From CAWUEX02 sp038148375 (GTDB taxonomy: Bacteria; Pseudomonadota; Alphaproteobacteria; Rhodospirillales; Rhodospirillaceae): 64,000 nt of DNA. Under the pieces are notes generated by a model that worked only from the letters and a program-made list of their open reading frames with translations, had not been told where the DNA came from and made no database searches. Location: the NCBI GenBank assembly GCA_038148375.1, contig JAYQVH010000005.1:62001-126000 (forward strand), read 5' to 3'. A program made the position numbers and the translations under genes. Below are positions 42,144 through 50,122 of this stretch, piece by piece (positions within the stretch are counted from its first letter, which is position 1; every line of letters begins with the position of its first letter).

Positions 42144-42578
42144 ATGGCTCGCGTTACCGTCGAGGATTGCGTTGAAAAGGTTTCAAACCGGTTCGAACTG
42201 GTCGTTGTAGCGGCACAGCGCTCGCGTGAAATTTCAGCCGGCGGCGAGCCGCTCCTGGACCGCGACAACGATAAAAACCCGGTAATCGCGCTGCGTGAAA
42301 TCGCCGAGGACAAAGTGGTTCCGGACGAATTGATGAACGGCGTGATCCAGGGCATGCAGCGCCATGTCGAGGTCGATGAGCCGGAAGAAGACGGATTTGA
42401 CGCCATTGCCGATGGCCGCAACATCACCGGGGCCGAGCAGGAATACACCGACGAGGTTGCCGCGGCGACGGGCATGACCATCGAAGGTGGCAGCGCGGAT
42501 GACGGCGACGACCCGCATCCGGCTGTCAGCTATGAAGATGTCACCAGCGACGAGGCGGCGGCGCTCCAGCGCGGCTAA
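42144..42578 (+). CDS. rpoZ: RNA polymerase omega subunit
   Basis: A 144-residue protein. The conserved core is at the N-terminus: RVTVEDCVEKVSNRFELV, VVAAQRSREISAGG and NPVIALREIAEDKV. Omega helps fold the beta-prime subunit and can bind (p)ppGpp. The C-terminal half (about residues 75-144) is acidic and looks disordered, longer than in enterics but usual for alphaproteobacteria. Directly downstream is the rsh gene, the maker of (p)ppGpp, a common arrangement. A terminator follows. Confidence 0.94.
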   Translation: MARVTVEDCVEKVSNRFELVVVAAQRSREISAGGEPLLDRDNDKNPVIALREIAEDKVVPDELMNGVIQGMQRHVEVDEPEEDGFDAIADGRNITGAEQEYTDEVAAATGMTIEGGSADDGDDPHPAVSYEDVTSDEAAALQRG

Positions 42579-42606
42579 GACAAGCCAACCGTCTGAAACC
42601 GTTCAG

Positions 42607-42642
42607 CCGCGCCGCGACAGCCAGTCCGGCGCGGTTTTGTTT
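42607..42642 (+). terminator. Intrinsic terminator after rpoZ
   Basis: CCGCGCCG and CGGCGCGG form a perfect 8-base-pair stem with a 12-base loop, followed by TTTTGTTT. It lies 28 bases after the rpoZ stop, so rsh probably has its own promoter. Confidence 0.82.
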
Positions 42643-42678
42643 GCGGTGGTCCTTTTGCATCGCCTGCTGTGTTACTAT

Positions 42679-42700
42679 GTCCTGGTTAGACAACTAGGAC
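42679..42700. repeat. Inverted repeat just upstream of rsh
   Basis: GTCCTGGTT and AACTAGGAC form a 9-base-pair inverted repeat with one mismatch around AGAC. It ends 9 bases before the rsh ATG, where it could act as an operator or hide the ribosome-binding site. Confidence 0.4.
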
Positions 42701-42709
42701 GTCAATGGC

Positions 42710-44851
42710 ATGCTGCGCCAATTTGAATTGGTTGAGCGGGTAAAGTCTTACGACCCCAATGCGGACGAAGACGCCATCAACCGTGCCTACGTCTACGCCA
42801 TGAAAATGCACGGCTCGCAAATGCGGGCCTCGGGCGACCCGTATTTCTCGCATCCGATCGAGGTTGCGGGCATCCTCACCAACTACCGTTTGGACTCCGC
42901 CTCCATAGTCACCGCGCTGCTGCACGACACCGTTGAGGACACCGGCGCGACGACCGAGGACATTACCAAAATGTTCGGGGAAGAGGTTGCCAAACTTGTT
43001 GACGGCGTCACAAAGCTGACCCGCATTCAGCTGCAAAACGTTGAGGCCAAGCAGGCGGAGAACTTCCGCAAGCTCCTGGTGGCGATGTCGGAAGACATTC
43101 GCGTGCTGCTCGTTAAACTGGCCGACCGTCTGCATAACATGCGCACCCTGAACCACATCAAGAAAGCCGACAAACGCAAGGCCATCGCACTTGAGACCAT
43201 GGAAATCTATGCTCCCTTGGCCGAGCGCCTCGGGATGCAGGAGATCAAGACCGAGCTGGAGGATCTGTCGTTCGCTGAACTCCACCCGGAAGCGCGCGCG
43301 TCGATCCTGACCCGGTTACGCTACCTGGAACGGGAAGGGGGTGATCTGGTCGGGCGCATCATGGATGAACTGGATCAAACCATTCGTGAGTCCGGGCTGA
43401 CCGGATACGTCTCCGGCCGCGAAAAAACGCCCTATTCGATCTGGCGCAAGATGCAGATCAAGGATGTCAGCTTCGAGCAGCTCTCGGACATCATGGCGTT
43501 CCGCATCATGGTCGAAAATCAGGAAGACTGTTACCGAGCCCTGGGCGTGATTCACACCACCTACCGCACTGTGCCCGGCCGGTTTAAGGATCATATCTCG
43601 ACGCCGAAACGAAACGGCTACCAGTCCATCCACACCAGCGTCATCGGTCCGGCACGCCACCGCATTGAAATTCAGATCCGCACCCATCGCATGCATGAAA
43701 TTGCTGAACTGGGTGTCGCCGCGCACTGGCAATACAAGCAGGGCGTCACACCCGTCGCCGGCAATCAGTACAGCTGGTTGCGCGAACTCCTGGACATCAT
43801 GGAGCATGCGCAGTCGCCGCAGGAGTTTCTGGAACACACCAAGCTGGAAATGTTCCAGGACCAAGTGTTCTGTTTTACGCCGAAGGGCGAGTTGATCACC
43901 TTGCCGCGCGGCGCCAGTCCAGTTGATTTTGCTTACGCGGTGCACACGGAGATCGGCAATACCTGTGTCGGTGCAAAGGTGAACGGACGTATCGTCCCGT
44001 TGAGGGTCGAATTGCACACCGGCGATCAGGTCGAGATCGTCACCTCGAAAGGTCAAAAGCCGTCTCCCGAATGGGAAGGTTTCATAGTGACTGGCAAAGC
44101 CCGGGCGCACATCCGCCGGCGCATCCGGATGGACGCCCACAATGAGTACGCCAAGCTCGGCAAGGAGATCCTGGCCAAGATGTTCGAAAAAGAAGGCTAC
44201 GATCTGACCTCCGACGGACTCACCGAGGCAAGTGACAAACTCGGCTGTGCAGATAAAAATGAGATATATGCGGGTGTCGGTGAGGGCCGTTTGATGGCAC
44301 GGCAGGTATTGGAGGCCGTCTATCCCGGCATCCGGTCGCACGGAGAGACCAAAGTCGTCAACTTCGCGAGCGCCCGCGGCAAAGCCGATGGGGCCGAGAA
44401 ATCAGCCATCCCGATCAAAGGCCTCACGCCGGGTATGGCCGTACATTTGTCGGAATGCTGTCATCCGCTACCCGGCGACCGGATTGTTGGGATTCTCATG
44501 CCCGGCAAGGGGGTCGACATACATGCGATCGATTGTGAGTCCCTTGTTCCATTCTCAGATGAAACGGAGCGGTGGCTGGACGTCGTTTGGGACACCAACA
44601 AAGTCGGCAACATGCATCTCGGCCGGGTCAATTTGATCGTCTTGAACGAACCGGGGAGTCTGGGGGCGCTGTCGACAGTCATCGCCCAGAACGGCGGCAA
44701 TATTTCGAACTTGAAGATCGCTAGCCGCTCAAACGATTTTTTCGAGATGGACCTCGACATTGAGGTCACAGGTGTGAAGCATTTAACGAACATTATTGCG
44801 GCGTTGCGCGCATCCCCGGCCGTCAATTCGGTAGAGCGCGCGCGCGGATAG
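42710..44851 (+). CDS. rsh: Bifunctional (p)ppGpp synthetase/hydrolase (Rsh)
   Basis: A 713-residue long RelA/SpoT homologue controlling the stringent response. The hydrolase HD domain is intact: YFSHPIEVAGIL and LLHDTVEDTGAT with LADRLHNMRTL (~residues 45-150). The synthetase domain shows YSIWRKMQIKDVSFEQLSD and PKRNGYQSIHTSV (~235-350). A TGS domain (VFCFTPKGELITLPRGASP, ~385-450) and a C-terminal ACT domain (~635-705) follow. As is usual in alphaproteobacteria, one bifunctional enzyme is likely. Confidence 0.96.
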   Translation: MLRQFELVERVKSYDPNADEDAINRAYVYAMKMHGSQMRASGDPYFSHPIEVAGILTNYRLDSASIVTALLHDTVEDTGATTEDITKMFGEEVAKLVDGVTKLTRIQLQNVEAKQAENFRKLLVAMSEDIRVLLVKLADRLHNMRTLNHIKKADKRKAIALETMEIYAPLAERLGMQEIKTELEDLSFAELHPEARASILTRLRYLEREGGDLVGRIMDELDQTIRESGLTGYVSGREKTPYSIWRKMQIKDVSFEQLSDIMAFRIMVENQEDCYRALGVIHTTYRTVPGRFKDHISTPKRNGYQSIHTSVIGPARHRIEIQIRTHRMHEIAELGVAAHWQYKQGVTPVAGNQYSWLRELLDIMEHAQSPQEFLEHTKLEMFQDQVFCFTPKGELITLPRGASPVDFAYAVHTEIGNTCVGAKVNGRIVPLRVELHTGDQVEIVTSKGQKPSPEWEGFIVTGKARAHIRRRIRMDAHNEYAKLGKEILAKMFEKEGYDLTSDGLTEASDKLGCADKNEIYAGVGEGRLMARQVLEAVYPGIRSHGETKVVNFASARGKADGAEKSAIPIKGLTPGMAVHLSECCHPLPGDRIVGILMPGKGVDIHAIDCESLVPFSDETERWLDVVWDTNKVGNMHLGRVNLIVLNEPGSLGALSTVIAQNGGNISNLKIASRSNDFFEMDLDIEVTGVKHLTNIIAALRASPAVNSVERARG

Positions 44852-44865
44852 GAGACCTGGCAGAG

Positions 44866-45468
44866 ATGTTTCGCAGCCGGGCAAGGCCGTCCGTTTTATC
44901 CCTAATCACCAAGGTTGTTTGGCCAAAATCGGGCTGGCGGCGCGCGGGTGGATATCTGATGCACCGGCTACATCGCTTGCCGGGCACGCCTTATTCGATA
45001 GCGGCGGGTCTGGCTAGCGGCGTCGCCATGTCGATGACTCCGTTTATCGGCGTGCATTTTTTTATGGCCGGCGGCTTGGCCTGGCTTATCCGCGGTAACG
45101 TTCTCGCCTCCGCCTTCGGCACGATTGCTGGCAACCCGTGGACATTTCCCGTGATCTGGATCTCGAGCCACCGGATTGGCACATGGATGCTGGGGGAAGA
45201 GTCGGCAGCCGCCGCCGGAGGGCACAACTTCAGCGACATGTTTTCGGCTCTGGTGCGGTCGCTGATCGAAGGCGATGGCGACTTGTTTCTCGATCAGGTG
45301 TGGCCCGTGTGGTGGCCGATGATTCTCGGCTGCATACCGTTGACCCTGATCGCCTGGATAGGTGTCTATACCCTGTTCTATCGTCCGATTGAGGTGTATC
45401 AGGTTCGGCGGCGGGCGAAGCGCCTGTCGCGTCAACAGCAGCACGCATCCGTAGAGCAGCAGACATGA
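44866..45468 (+). CDS. DUF2062-family membrane protein
   Basis: A 200-residue integral membrane protein with the DUF2062 pattern: PYSIAAGLASGVAMSMTPF, GTIAGNPWTFPVIWISSH and a long C-terminal hydrophobic segment (MILGCIPLTLIAWIGVYTL). The C-terminal tail is basic and Gln-rich (RRRAKRLSRQQQH). The family has no firmly known function; the position between rsh and pdxJ is common in alphaproteobacteria. It overlaps the pdxJ start by four bases. Confidence 0.9.
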   Translation: MFRSRARPSVLSLITKVVWPKSGWRRAGGYLMHRLHRLPGTPYSIAAGLASGVAMSMTPFIGVHFFMAGGLAWLIRGNVLASAFGTIAGNPWTFPVIWISSHRIGTWMLGEESAAAAGGHNFSDMFSALVRSLIEGDGDLFLDQVWPVWWPMILGCIPLTLIAWIGVYTLFYRPIEVYQVRRRAKRLSRQQQHASVEQQT

Positions 45469-46223
45469 GTAACCACCTCCGGCTTGGTGTGAATATCGAT
45501 CATGTCGCTACCATCCGGAACGCGCGCGGCGGTCTCCATCCGGACCCTGTACGCGCGGCCATTCTGGCTGCGGATGCCGGGGCGGACGGTATAACGGCGC
45601 ATCTGCGCGAAGACCGCCGGCATATCTCCGACGCCGACATCGAACGCTTAGGCCGCGAAATCACTCTGCCGCTCAATTTGGAAATGGCGGCGACCGATGA
45701 GATGCTCAAGATCGCGCTGCGTCATTGTCCCGCAGCCGCCTGTATCGTGCCTGAAAAACGTGAAGAGCGCACAACCGAAGGTGGTCTCGATGCTGTCGGC
45801 GGTCACAATCATTTATCGCGTTTTGTACGCGAGATGTCTGAGGCTGATATTCGCGTGTCTCTGTTTATCGAACCGGATATCGCTCAGGTGGACGCGGCTG
45901 ACCGGCTAGGCGCGCCGGTGATCGAATTGCATGTCGGAGCGTATTGCGAGGCAGGTACGGCCACGGAGCGCGACCATCATTTTGCGCGCATTGTCGCCGC
46001 CGCCGCCAGAGCAGAAGAACTGGGCCTCGAGTGCCATGCAGGTCACGGCATCAGTTTTGAGACGGTGACAAAGATTGCATCGATTACGACATTGAAGGAA
46101 CTCAATATCGGTCACTTCCTTGTCGGGGAGGCTATCTACAGGGGTCTAGTCCCGGCCATTCAGGAAATGCGGCGGCTGATGGATACGGCCCGCAGCACAA
46201 AGGCACAGGACGCGGCGTCATGA
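45465..46223 (+). CDS. pdxJ: Pyridoxine 5'-phosphate synthase
   Basis: A 252-residue enzyme that condenses 1-deoxyxylulose 5-phosphate with 3-amino-2-oxopropyl phosphate in vitamin B6 synthesis. Motifs are LGVNIDHVATIRNARGG, GADGITAHLREDRRHI, CIVPEKREERTTEGG and LNIGHFLVGEAIYRGL. Its start overlaps the previous gene and its stop overlaps acpS, so it is part of a coupled operon. Confidence 0.96.
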   Translation: MSNHLRLGVNIDHVATIRNARGGLHPDPVRAAILAADAGADGITAHLREDRRHISDADIERLGREITLPLNLEMAATDEMLKIALRHCPAAACIVPEKREERTTEGGLDAVGGHNHLSRFVREMSEADIRVSLFIEPDIAQVDAADRLGAPVIELHVGAYCEAGTATERDHHFARIVAAAARAEELGLECHAGHGISFETVTKIASITTLKELNIGHFLVGEAIYRGLVPAIQEMRRLMDTARSTKAQDAAS

Positions 46224-46636
46224 TCCTCGGCATCGGCAACGACCTCATCGACATCCGGCGCATCGAGAAGACACTGGAACGGTTCGGCGAGCGATTCATC
46301 GCGCGGGTATACACCGACGTCGAGCGGGCCAAAGCGGATCGCCGCAAGGGCGCGGGTCAGGCCTACGCCGCCACCTACGCCAAGCGTTATGCGGCGAAAG
46401 AGGCGGCGTCCAAAGCTTTGGGCACCGGGTTTCGCCAAGGAGTCTATTGGCGTGACCTGGGCGTGGTAAATCTGCCGTCGGGCAAACCGACCGTCCAAAT
46501 GACCGGTGGCGCCGCAGAACGCCTGGCGGCCATGACGCCAGACGGCATGGAGGCGCGGGTTGAATTGACCATTACAGATGAATTTCCCATCGCCGAGGCC
46601 ATGGTCATTATCACAGCGGTCCCAAAAACCCGATAA
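46220..46636 (+). CDS. acpS: Holo-[acyl-carrier-protein] synthase
   Basis: A 138-residue phosphopantetheinyl transferase that activates acyl carrier protein using CoA. Motifs are ILGIGNDLIDIRRIEKTLER and RYAAKEAASKALGTGF, which contain the Mg-binding Asp and Glu residues. It overlaps the pdxJ stop by four bases, the common pdxJ-acpS pairing. Confidence 0.95.
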   Translation: MILGIGNDLIDIRRIEKTLERFGERFIARVYTDVERAKADRRKGAGQAYAATYAKRYAAKEAASKALGTGFRQGVYWRDLGVVNLPSGKPTVQMTGGAAERLAAMTPDGMEARVELTITDEFPIAEAMVIITAVPKTR

Positions 46637-46661
46637 ATCCCTATTCTGACAAGGCTGTAGG

Positions 46662-46690
46662 TTGACAGGGCGGAAGCGGCCCGGTTTTAT
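46662..46690 (+). promoter_or_regulatory. Candidate promoter of lepB
   Basis: A perfect -35 TTGACA and a TTTTAT -10 hexamer (4/6) are separated by 17 bases in the 149-base gap before the lepB ATG. Confidence 0.45.
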
Positions 46691-46785
46691 CCGCGAGCAA
46701 GGAATCGGGGCGGATCATCTCACCGCCCTTCGAAACCAAATCACATTCGGATGTGCAGCACATCGTGTCAGACCGTACGGGACCC

Positions 46786-47520
46786 ATGTCCAAGAAGAAG
46801 AACGACGGGTTCTGGGAAACCATCCGGACGGTCTTCTATGCCATCCTTTTCGCGCTCGCGATCCGGACGTTCCTGTTCGAGCCGTTCAACATTCCATCCG
46901 GCTCCATGCGTCCGACCTTGCTCGTCGGCGACTATCTGTTTGTGTCGAAGTATTCCTATGGGTACAGCCGGCATTCCTTTCCGCTGAGTTTCATGCCGAT
47001 CAGCGGACGTATTTTCTCGGAGCGTCCTGAGCGCGGCGATGTGGCCGTGTTCAAGCTGCCGCGCGATAATAAGACCGATTACATCAAGCGCGTGATCGGA
47101 CTGCCGGGCGACACCATCCAAGTTCAGGATGGGCGGCTCTTTATTAATGGCGAGTTGGTTCAGCGCGAACGCATCGATGATTTCTCCTACCGCAATCCAT
47201 ACGGCAGTCAGGTGCGCGTTGCTCAATTTATCGAAACGCTGCCGGGCGGCAAGCAGCACCTTATTCTCGAAGAGGGCGACAACCGGCGCTTCGACAACAC
47301 CCGCGAATTCAAGGTTCCGTCCGGGCATTACTTCATGATGGGTGATAACCGCGACAACTCAGAAGACAGTCGCAGCCAAGTCGGGTTCGTGCCGGCAGAG
47401 AATTTGGTCGGCCGGGCCGAGATCTTGTTTTTCTCGACGGATGGCACGGCATCGATATTTGAATTCTGGAAGTGGCCGTCAGCGACGCGGTTCAGCAGAT
47501 TTTTCAATCTGCTCGATTAA
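46786..47520 (+). CDS. lepB: Signal peptidase I
   Basis: A 244-residue inner-membrane serine-lysine protease that removes signal peptides of exported proteins. One membrane segment (IRTVFYAILFALAIRTFLF) leads to the catalytic Ser box (FNIPSGSMRPTLLVGDYL) and the Lys box (NKTDYIKRVIGLPGD). The third box is GDNRDNSEDSR. The ATG at 46786 is chosen over an in-frame GTG 33 bases upstream. It is followed 8 bases later by rnc. Confidence 0.95.
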   Translation: MSKKKNDGFWETIRTVFYAILFALAIRTFLFEPFNIPSGSMRPTLLVGDYLFVSKYSYGYSRHSFPLSFMPISGRIFSERPERGDVAVFKLPRDNKTDYIKRVIGLPGDTIQVQDGRLFINGELVQRERIDDFSYRNPYGSQVRVAQFIETLPGGKQHLILEEGDNRRFDNTREFKVPSGHYFMMGDNRDNSEDSRSQVGFVPAENLVGRAEILFFSTDGTASIFEFWKWPSATRFSRFFNLLD

Positions 47521-47528
47521 CCGCACCG

Positions 47529-48200
47529 ATGGACGCACGTACTCAGCTGGAACGCCGCTTAGGGCACAGTTTTGCAGACAGAGAACTCCTTGACCTCGCG
47601 CTGACGCATCGCAGCGGCGTCGATCCCGGCACGAAGTCGTCCAGCAATGAACGCCTCGAATTCTTGGGCGACCGCGTCCTCGGATTGTCGGTCGCCTCCC
47701 TGCTGTATGAAACATTCCCCGGTGAGGATGAGGGCAGTCTCGCCAAACGCTTCGCCGCGCTGGTTAGCGCGGTGACGCTGGATCGTATCGCAACGGATCT
47801 CGACATTGCCTCAAGTATCGTCTTAGGACCGAACGAGACATTGCCACCATCAGGGATGAGTGCGATTGCCGGAAACGCGTGCGAAGCGATGATCGGCGCG
47901 GTTTTTCTCGACGCCGGGTTCGACGCCGCAAGGGCTTGCGTCGTGCGCTTATGGACGCCTCTTGTCGAAAGCGCCGTCGCCCCTCCGAAGGATGCCAAAA
48001 CGGAGTTGCAGGAATGGGCTCAGGGGCAGGGGCTGCCCTTACCCGAATACCGTCTGATCGAGACCAGCGGGCCGGACCATGCGCCGGTGTTCCGGATGTC
48101 GGCTGATGTTAAAGGACAGAAACCAACCGAAGGCACTGGTTCCTCGAAGCGCGAAGCAACTCAGGCGGCGGCGGTGGCGATGCTCGCCCAGGTCTTATGA
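47529..48200 (+). CDS. rnc: Ribonuclease III
   Basis: A 223-residue double-strand-specific RNase for rRNA and mRNA processing. The catalytic motif is NERLEFLGDRVLGL, with the second metal site in EAMIGAVFLDAG. A C-terminal dsRNA-binding domain (DAKTELQEWAQGQGLPLP, SKREATQAAAVAML) completes it. The ATG at 47529 is chosen over longer forms overlapping lepB. It overlaps the era start by four bases. Confidence 0.95.
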   Translation: MDARTQLERRLGHSFADRELLDLALTHRSGVDPGTKSSSNERLEFLGDRVLGLSVASLLYETFPGEDEGSLAKRFAALVSAVTLDRIATDLDIASSIVLGPNETLPPSGMSAIAGNACEAMIGAVFLDAGFDAARACVVRLWTPLVESAVAPPKDAKTELQEWAQGQGLPLPEYRLIETSGPDHAPVFRMSADVKGQKPTEGTGSSKREATQAAAVAMLAQVL

Positions 48201-49120
48201 CGGACAATTCATCCAGCACGCGATGCGGTTTTGTCGCCGTCGTGGGCGCGCCCAATGCGGGCAAATCGACTCTGGTCAACGCGTTGGTCGGAACGAAAGT
48301 CTCGATCGTATCGCCGAAGGTGCAAACCACCCGGACGATCCTGCGCGGCATTGCGCTGCATAAAGGCAGCCAGATCGTTTTTGTCGATACGCCGGGGATT
48401 TTCGAGGGTGCGAAAAAACGTCTCGAGCGGGCGATGGTTTCTGCAGCCTGGACCGGTGCGCAAGATGCCGACGTTATCCTGTTGGTCGTCGATGGGGCCC
48501 GTAAGCTGGAGGCCGACACCAACGCGATCATCGAGAAGCTCGCCGAGCGGTCCGGCGAGAACGCGCCGCGTCTGATGTTGGCCATCAACAAGGTCGATGC
48601 CGCAGATAAATCTTTGTTGCTAGAGATGACTGCGCACCTCAATGAAAAACTCCCGTTTGAAGAAACGTTTCTTATCTCGGCGCTTGAAGCGGACGGGACG
48701 GATACCGTGCTCGATACGCTGGCGCGCGCGATGCCCGAAAGCCCATGGCTCTACCCGGAAGACGATGTGTCGGATATGCCGCAACGTCTGCTGGCCGCAG
48801 AGATTACGCGAGAGAAACTCTTTTTCGCTTTGCGCCAGGAGTTACCGTACGACTGCACCGTCGAGACCGAACAGTGGCAGGAGCGGGACGACGGATCGGC
48901 GCGGATCGATCAGGTCATCTATGTCACCCGGGACAGCCAGAAACCCATCGTTCTCGGCAAGGGAGGGCAGCGGCTGAAACAGATCGGCGCTTCCGCCCGT
49001 AAGGAACTGGAAGACCTTTTAGGCCGCAGGCTCCATTTGTTTTTATATGTCAAAGTGGAACCCAACTGGCGCGAGCGCCGGGCCCATTACACCGCGTGGG
49101 GGCTCGACTTTGACGCTTAA
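48197..49120 (+). CDS. era: GTPase Era
   Basis: A 307-residue GTPase that binds 16S rRNA during 30S assembly. The G domain has GAPNAGKST (G1, residues 17-25), a DTPGIF G3 motif and NKVD (G4). The C-terminal KH domain shows VLGKGGQRLKQIGASARKEL. The lepB-rnc-era-recO order is typical. Confidence 0.96.
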   Translation: MTDNSSSTRCGFVAVVGAPNAGKSTLVNALVGTKVSIVSPKVQTTRTILRGIALHKGSQIVFVDTPGIFEGAKKRLERAMVSAAWTGAQDADVILLVVDGARKLEADTNAIIEKLAERSGENAPRLMLAINKVDAADKSLLLEMTAHLNEKLPFEETFLISALEADGTDTVLDTLARAMPESPWLYPEDDVSDMPQRLLAAEITREKLFFALRQELPYDCTVETEQWQERDDGSARIDQVIYVTRDSQKPIVLGKGGQRLKQIGASARKELEDLLGRRLHLFLYVKVEPNWRERRAHYTAWGLDFDA

Positions 49121-49165
49121 ATTCGAATTATAGGATATACGGTAACGCCGGTTACGGGGAATTGC

Positions 49166-49345
49166 GTGGATCAGGATCGGTGGGGAGTCGTCTTATTCTG
49201 GGCGGGCGCGATGGCGCTGATCGTCGTCGTGTGGCGGCGGAACCGCCACCGTGGCGTACGCTGGACCGACTACCTTATGCTCTTCACCGGCATTGCCGGC
49301 ATGATCGCAGGGCTGGCTCTCATCTTTCTCCCGAAATTCGGGTAG
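49166..49345 (+). CDS. Small membrane protein between era and recO
   Basis: A 59-residue ORF starting with GTG, preceded by GGGGA 8 bases upstream. Two hydrophobic segments (VVLFWAGAMALIVVVW and YLMLFTGIAGMIAGLALIF) are separated by a basic, Arg/His-rich loop (RRNRHRGVRWTD), so a two-helix membrane protein is likely. It begins 45 bases after era and ends 9 bases before recO, on the same strand, inside the operon. I do not recognise it; conservation at this locus would settle whether it is real. Confidence 0.6.
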   Translation: MDQDRWGVVLFWAGAMALIVVVWRRNRHRGVRWTDYLMLFTGIAGMIAGLALIFLPKFG

Positions 49346-49354
49346 GCTTCTCTT

Positions 49355-50110
49355 ATGGCCATTGAATGGATCGATCGCGGCATCGTTCTCTCCGTGCGGC
49401 GCCATGGCGAGCACGACATCATTGCCCAGATTCTGACTGAAGAGCACGGGCGTCATGCCGGCGTGGTCAAGGGCGGCGCGGGCCGTAAGGCGCGCGGCAT
49501 GTATCAGCCGGGCAATCTCCTGCAGGTCCGCTGGCGGGCCCGGCTCGACGAACATTTGGGAACTTTCACAGGAGAGGTCGAGCGGATTTATGCCGCCGAG
49601 GCGATGCTCTCCCGCCAGTCGCTCACGGCACTGACCGCACTCTGCGCCATGGCACAGGCCGTCTTACCGGAACGCGAATCCCACCCCTTGGCCTATCGTC
49701 AGGCCTGCCATCTGCTTGAGACTCTCGGGCAGGACGGCTGGGCGGCGGAGTACGTGCTGTGGGAGGTGCATCTCCTGAATGAACTCGGGTTCGGGCTGGA
49801 CCTGACGTCCTGTGCCGCGACCGGCGCGGCGGAGGATCTTGTCTATGTTTCACCCAAAAGCGGCCGCGCGGTATCGCGGGCGGCGGGGGCCCCGTACCGC
49901 GGACAACTGCTTGCGCTGCCGGGGTTCGTTATCACCGGCGATGGCGTGCTGCCCGCCATGGAGGAGATCGCTGCCGGATTGGACCTCACCGGATACTTCC
50001 TTGAGCGTTATGTCTTCGCGCCGCATCGGGATTCCTTGCCCGATGCCCGGCAGCGATTGCGCACGCTCGTGCTGGCAGACCCCGCCGGAACTCCGGCGAT
50101 GGCCGTTTAG
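49355..50110 (+). CDS. recO: DNA repair protein RecO
   Basis: A 251-residue recombination mediator of the RecFOR pathway that helps load RecA on gapped DNA. The N-terminal OB fold shows DRGIVLSVRRHGEHDIIAQI and GRHAGVVKGGAGRKARG. The central helical part includes AYRQACHLLETLGQDGW. The final segment has FLERYVFAPHRDSLPDARQR. No complete zinc cysteine set is visible, as in several alphaproteobacterial RecO. Confidence 0.93.
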   Translation: MAIEWIDRGIVLSVRRHGEHDIIAQILTEEHGRHAGVVKGGAGRKARGMYQPGNLLQVRWRARLDEHLGTFTGEVERIYAAEAMLSRQSLTALTALCAMAQAVLPERESHPLAYRQACHLLETLGQDGWAAEYVLWEVHLLNELGFGLDLTSCAATGAAEDLVYVSPKSGRAVSRAAGAPYRGQLLALPGFVITGDGVLPAMEEIAAGLDLTGYFLERYVFAPHRDSLPDARQRLRTLVLADPAGTPAMAV

Positions 50111-50122
50111 TCGTATCTGAGC

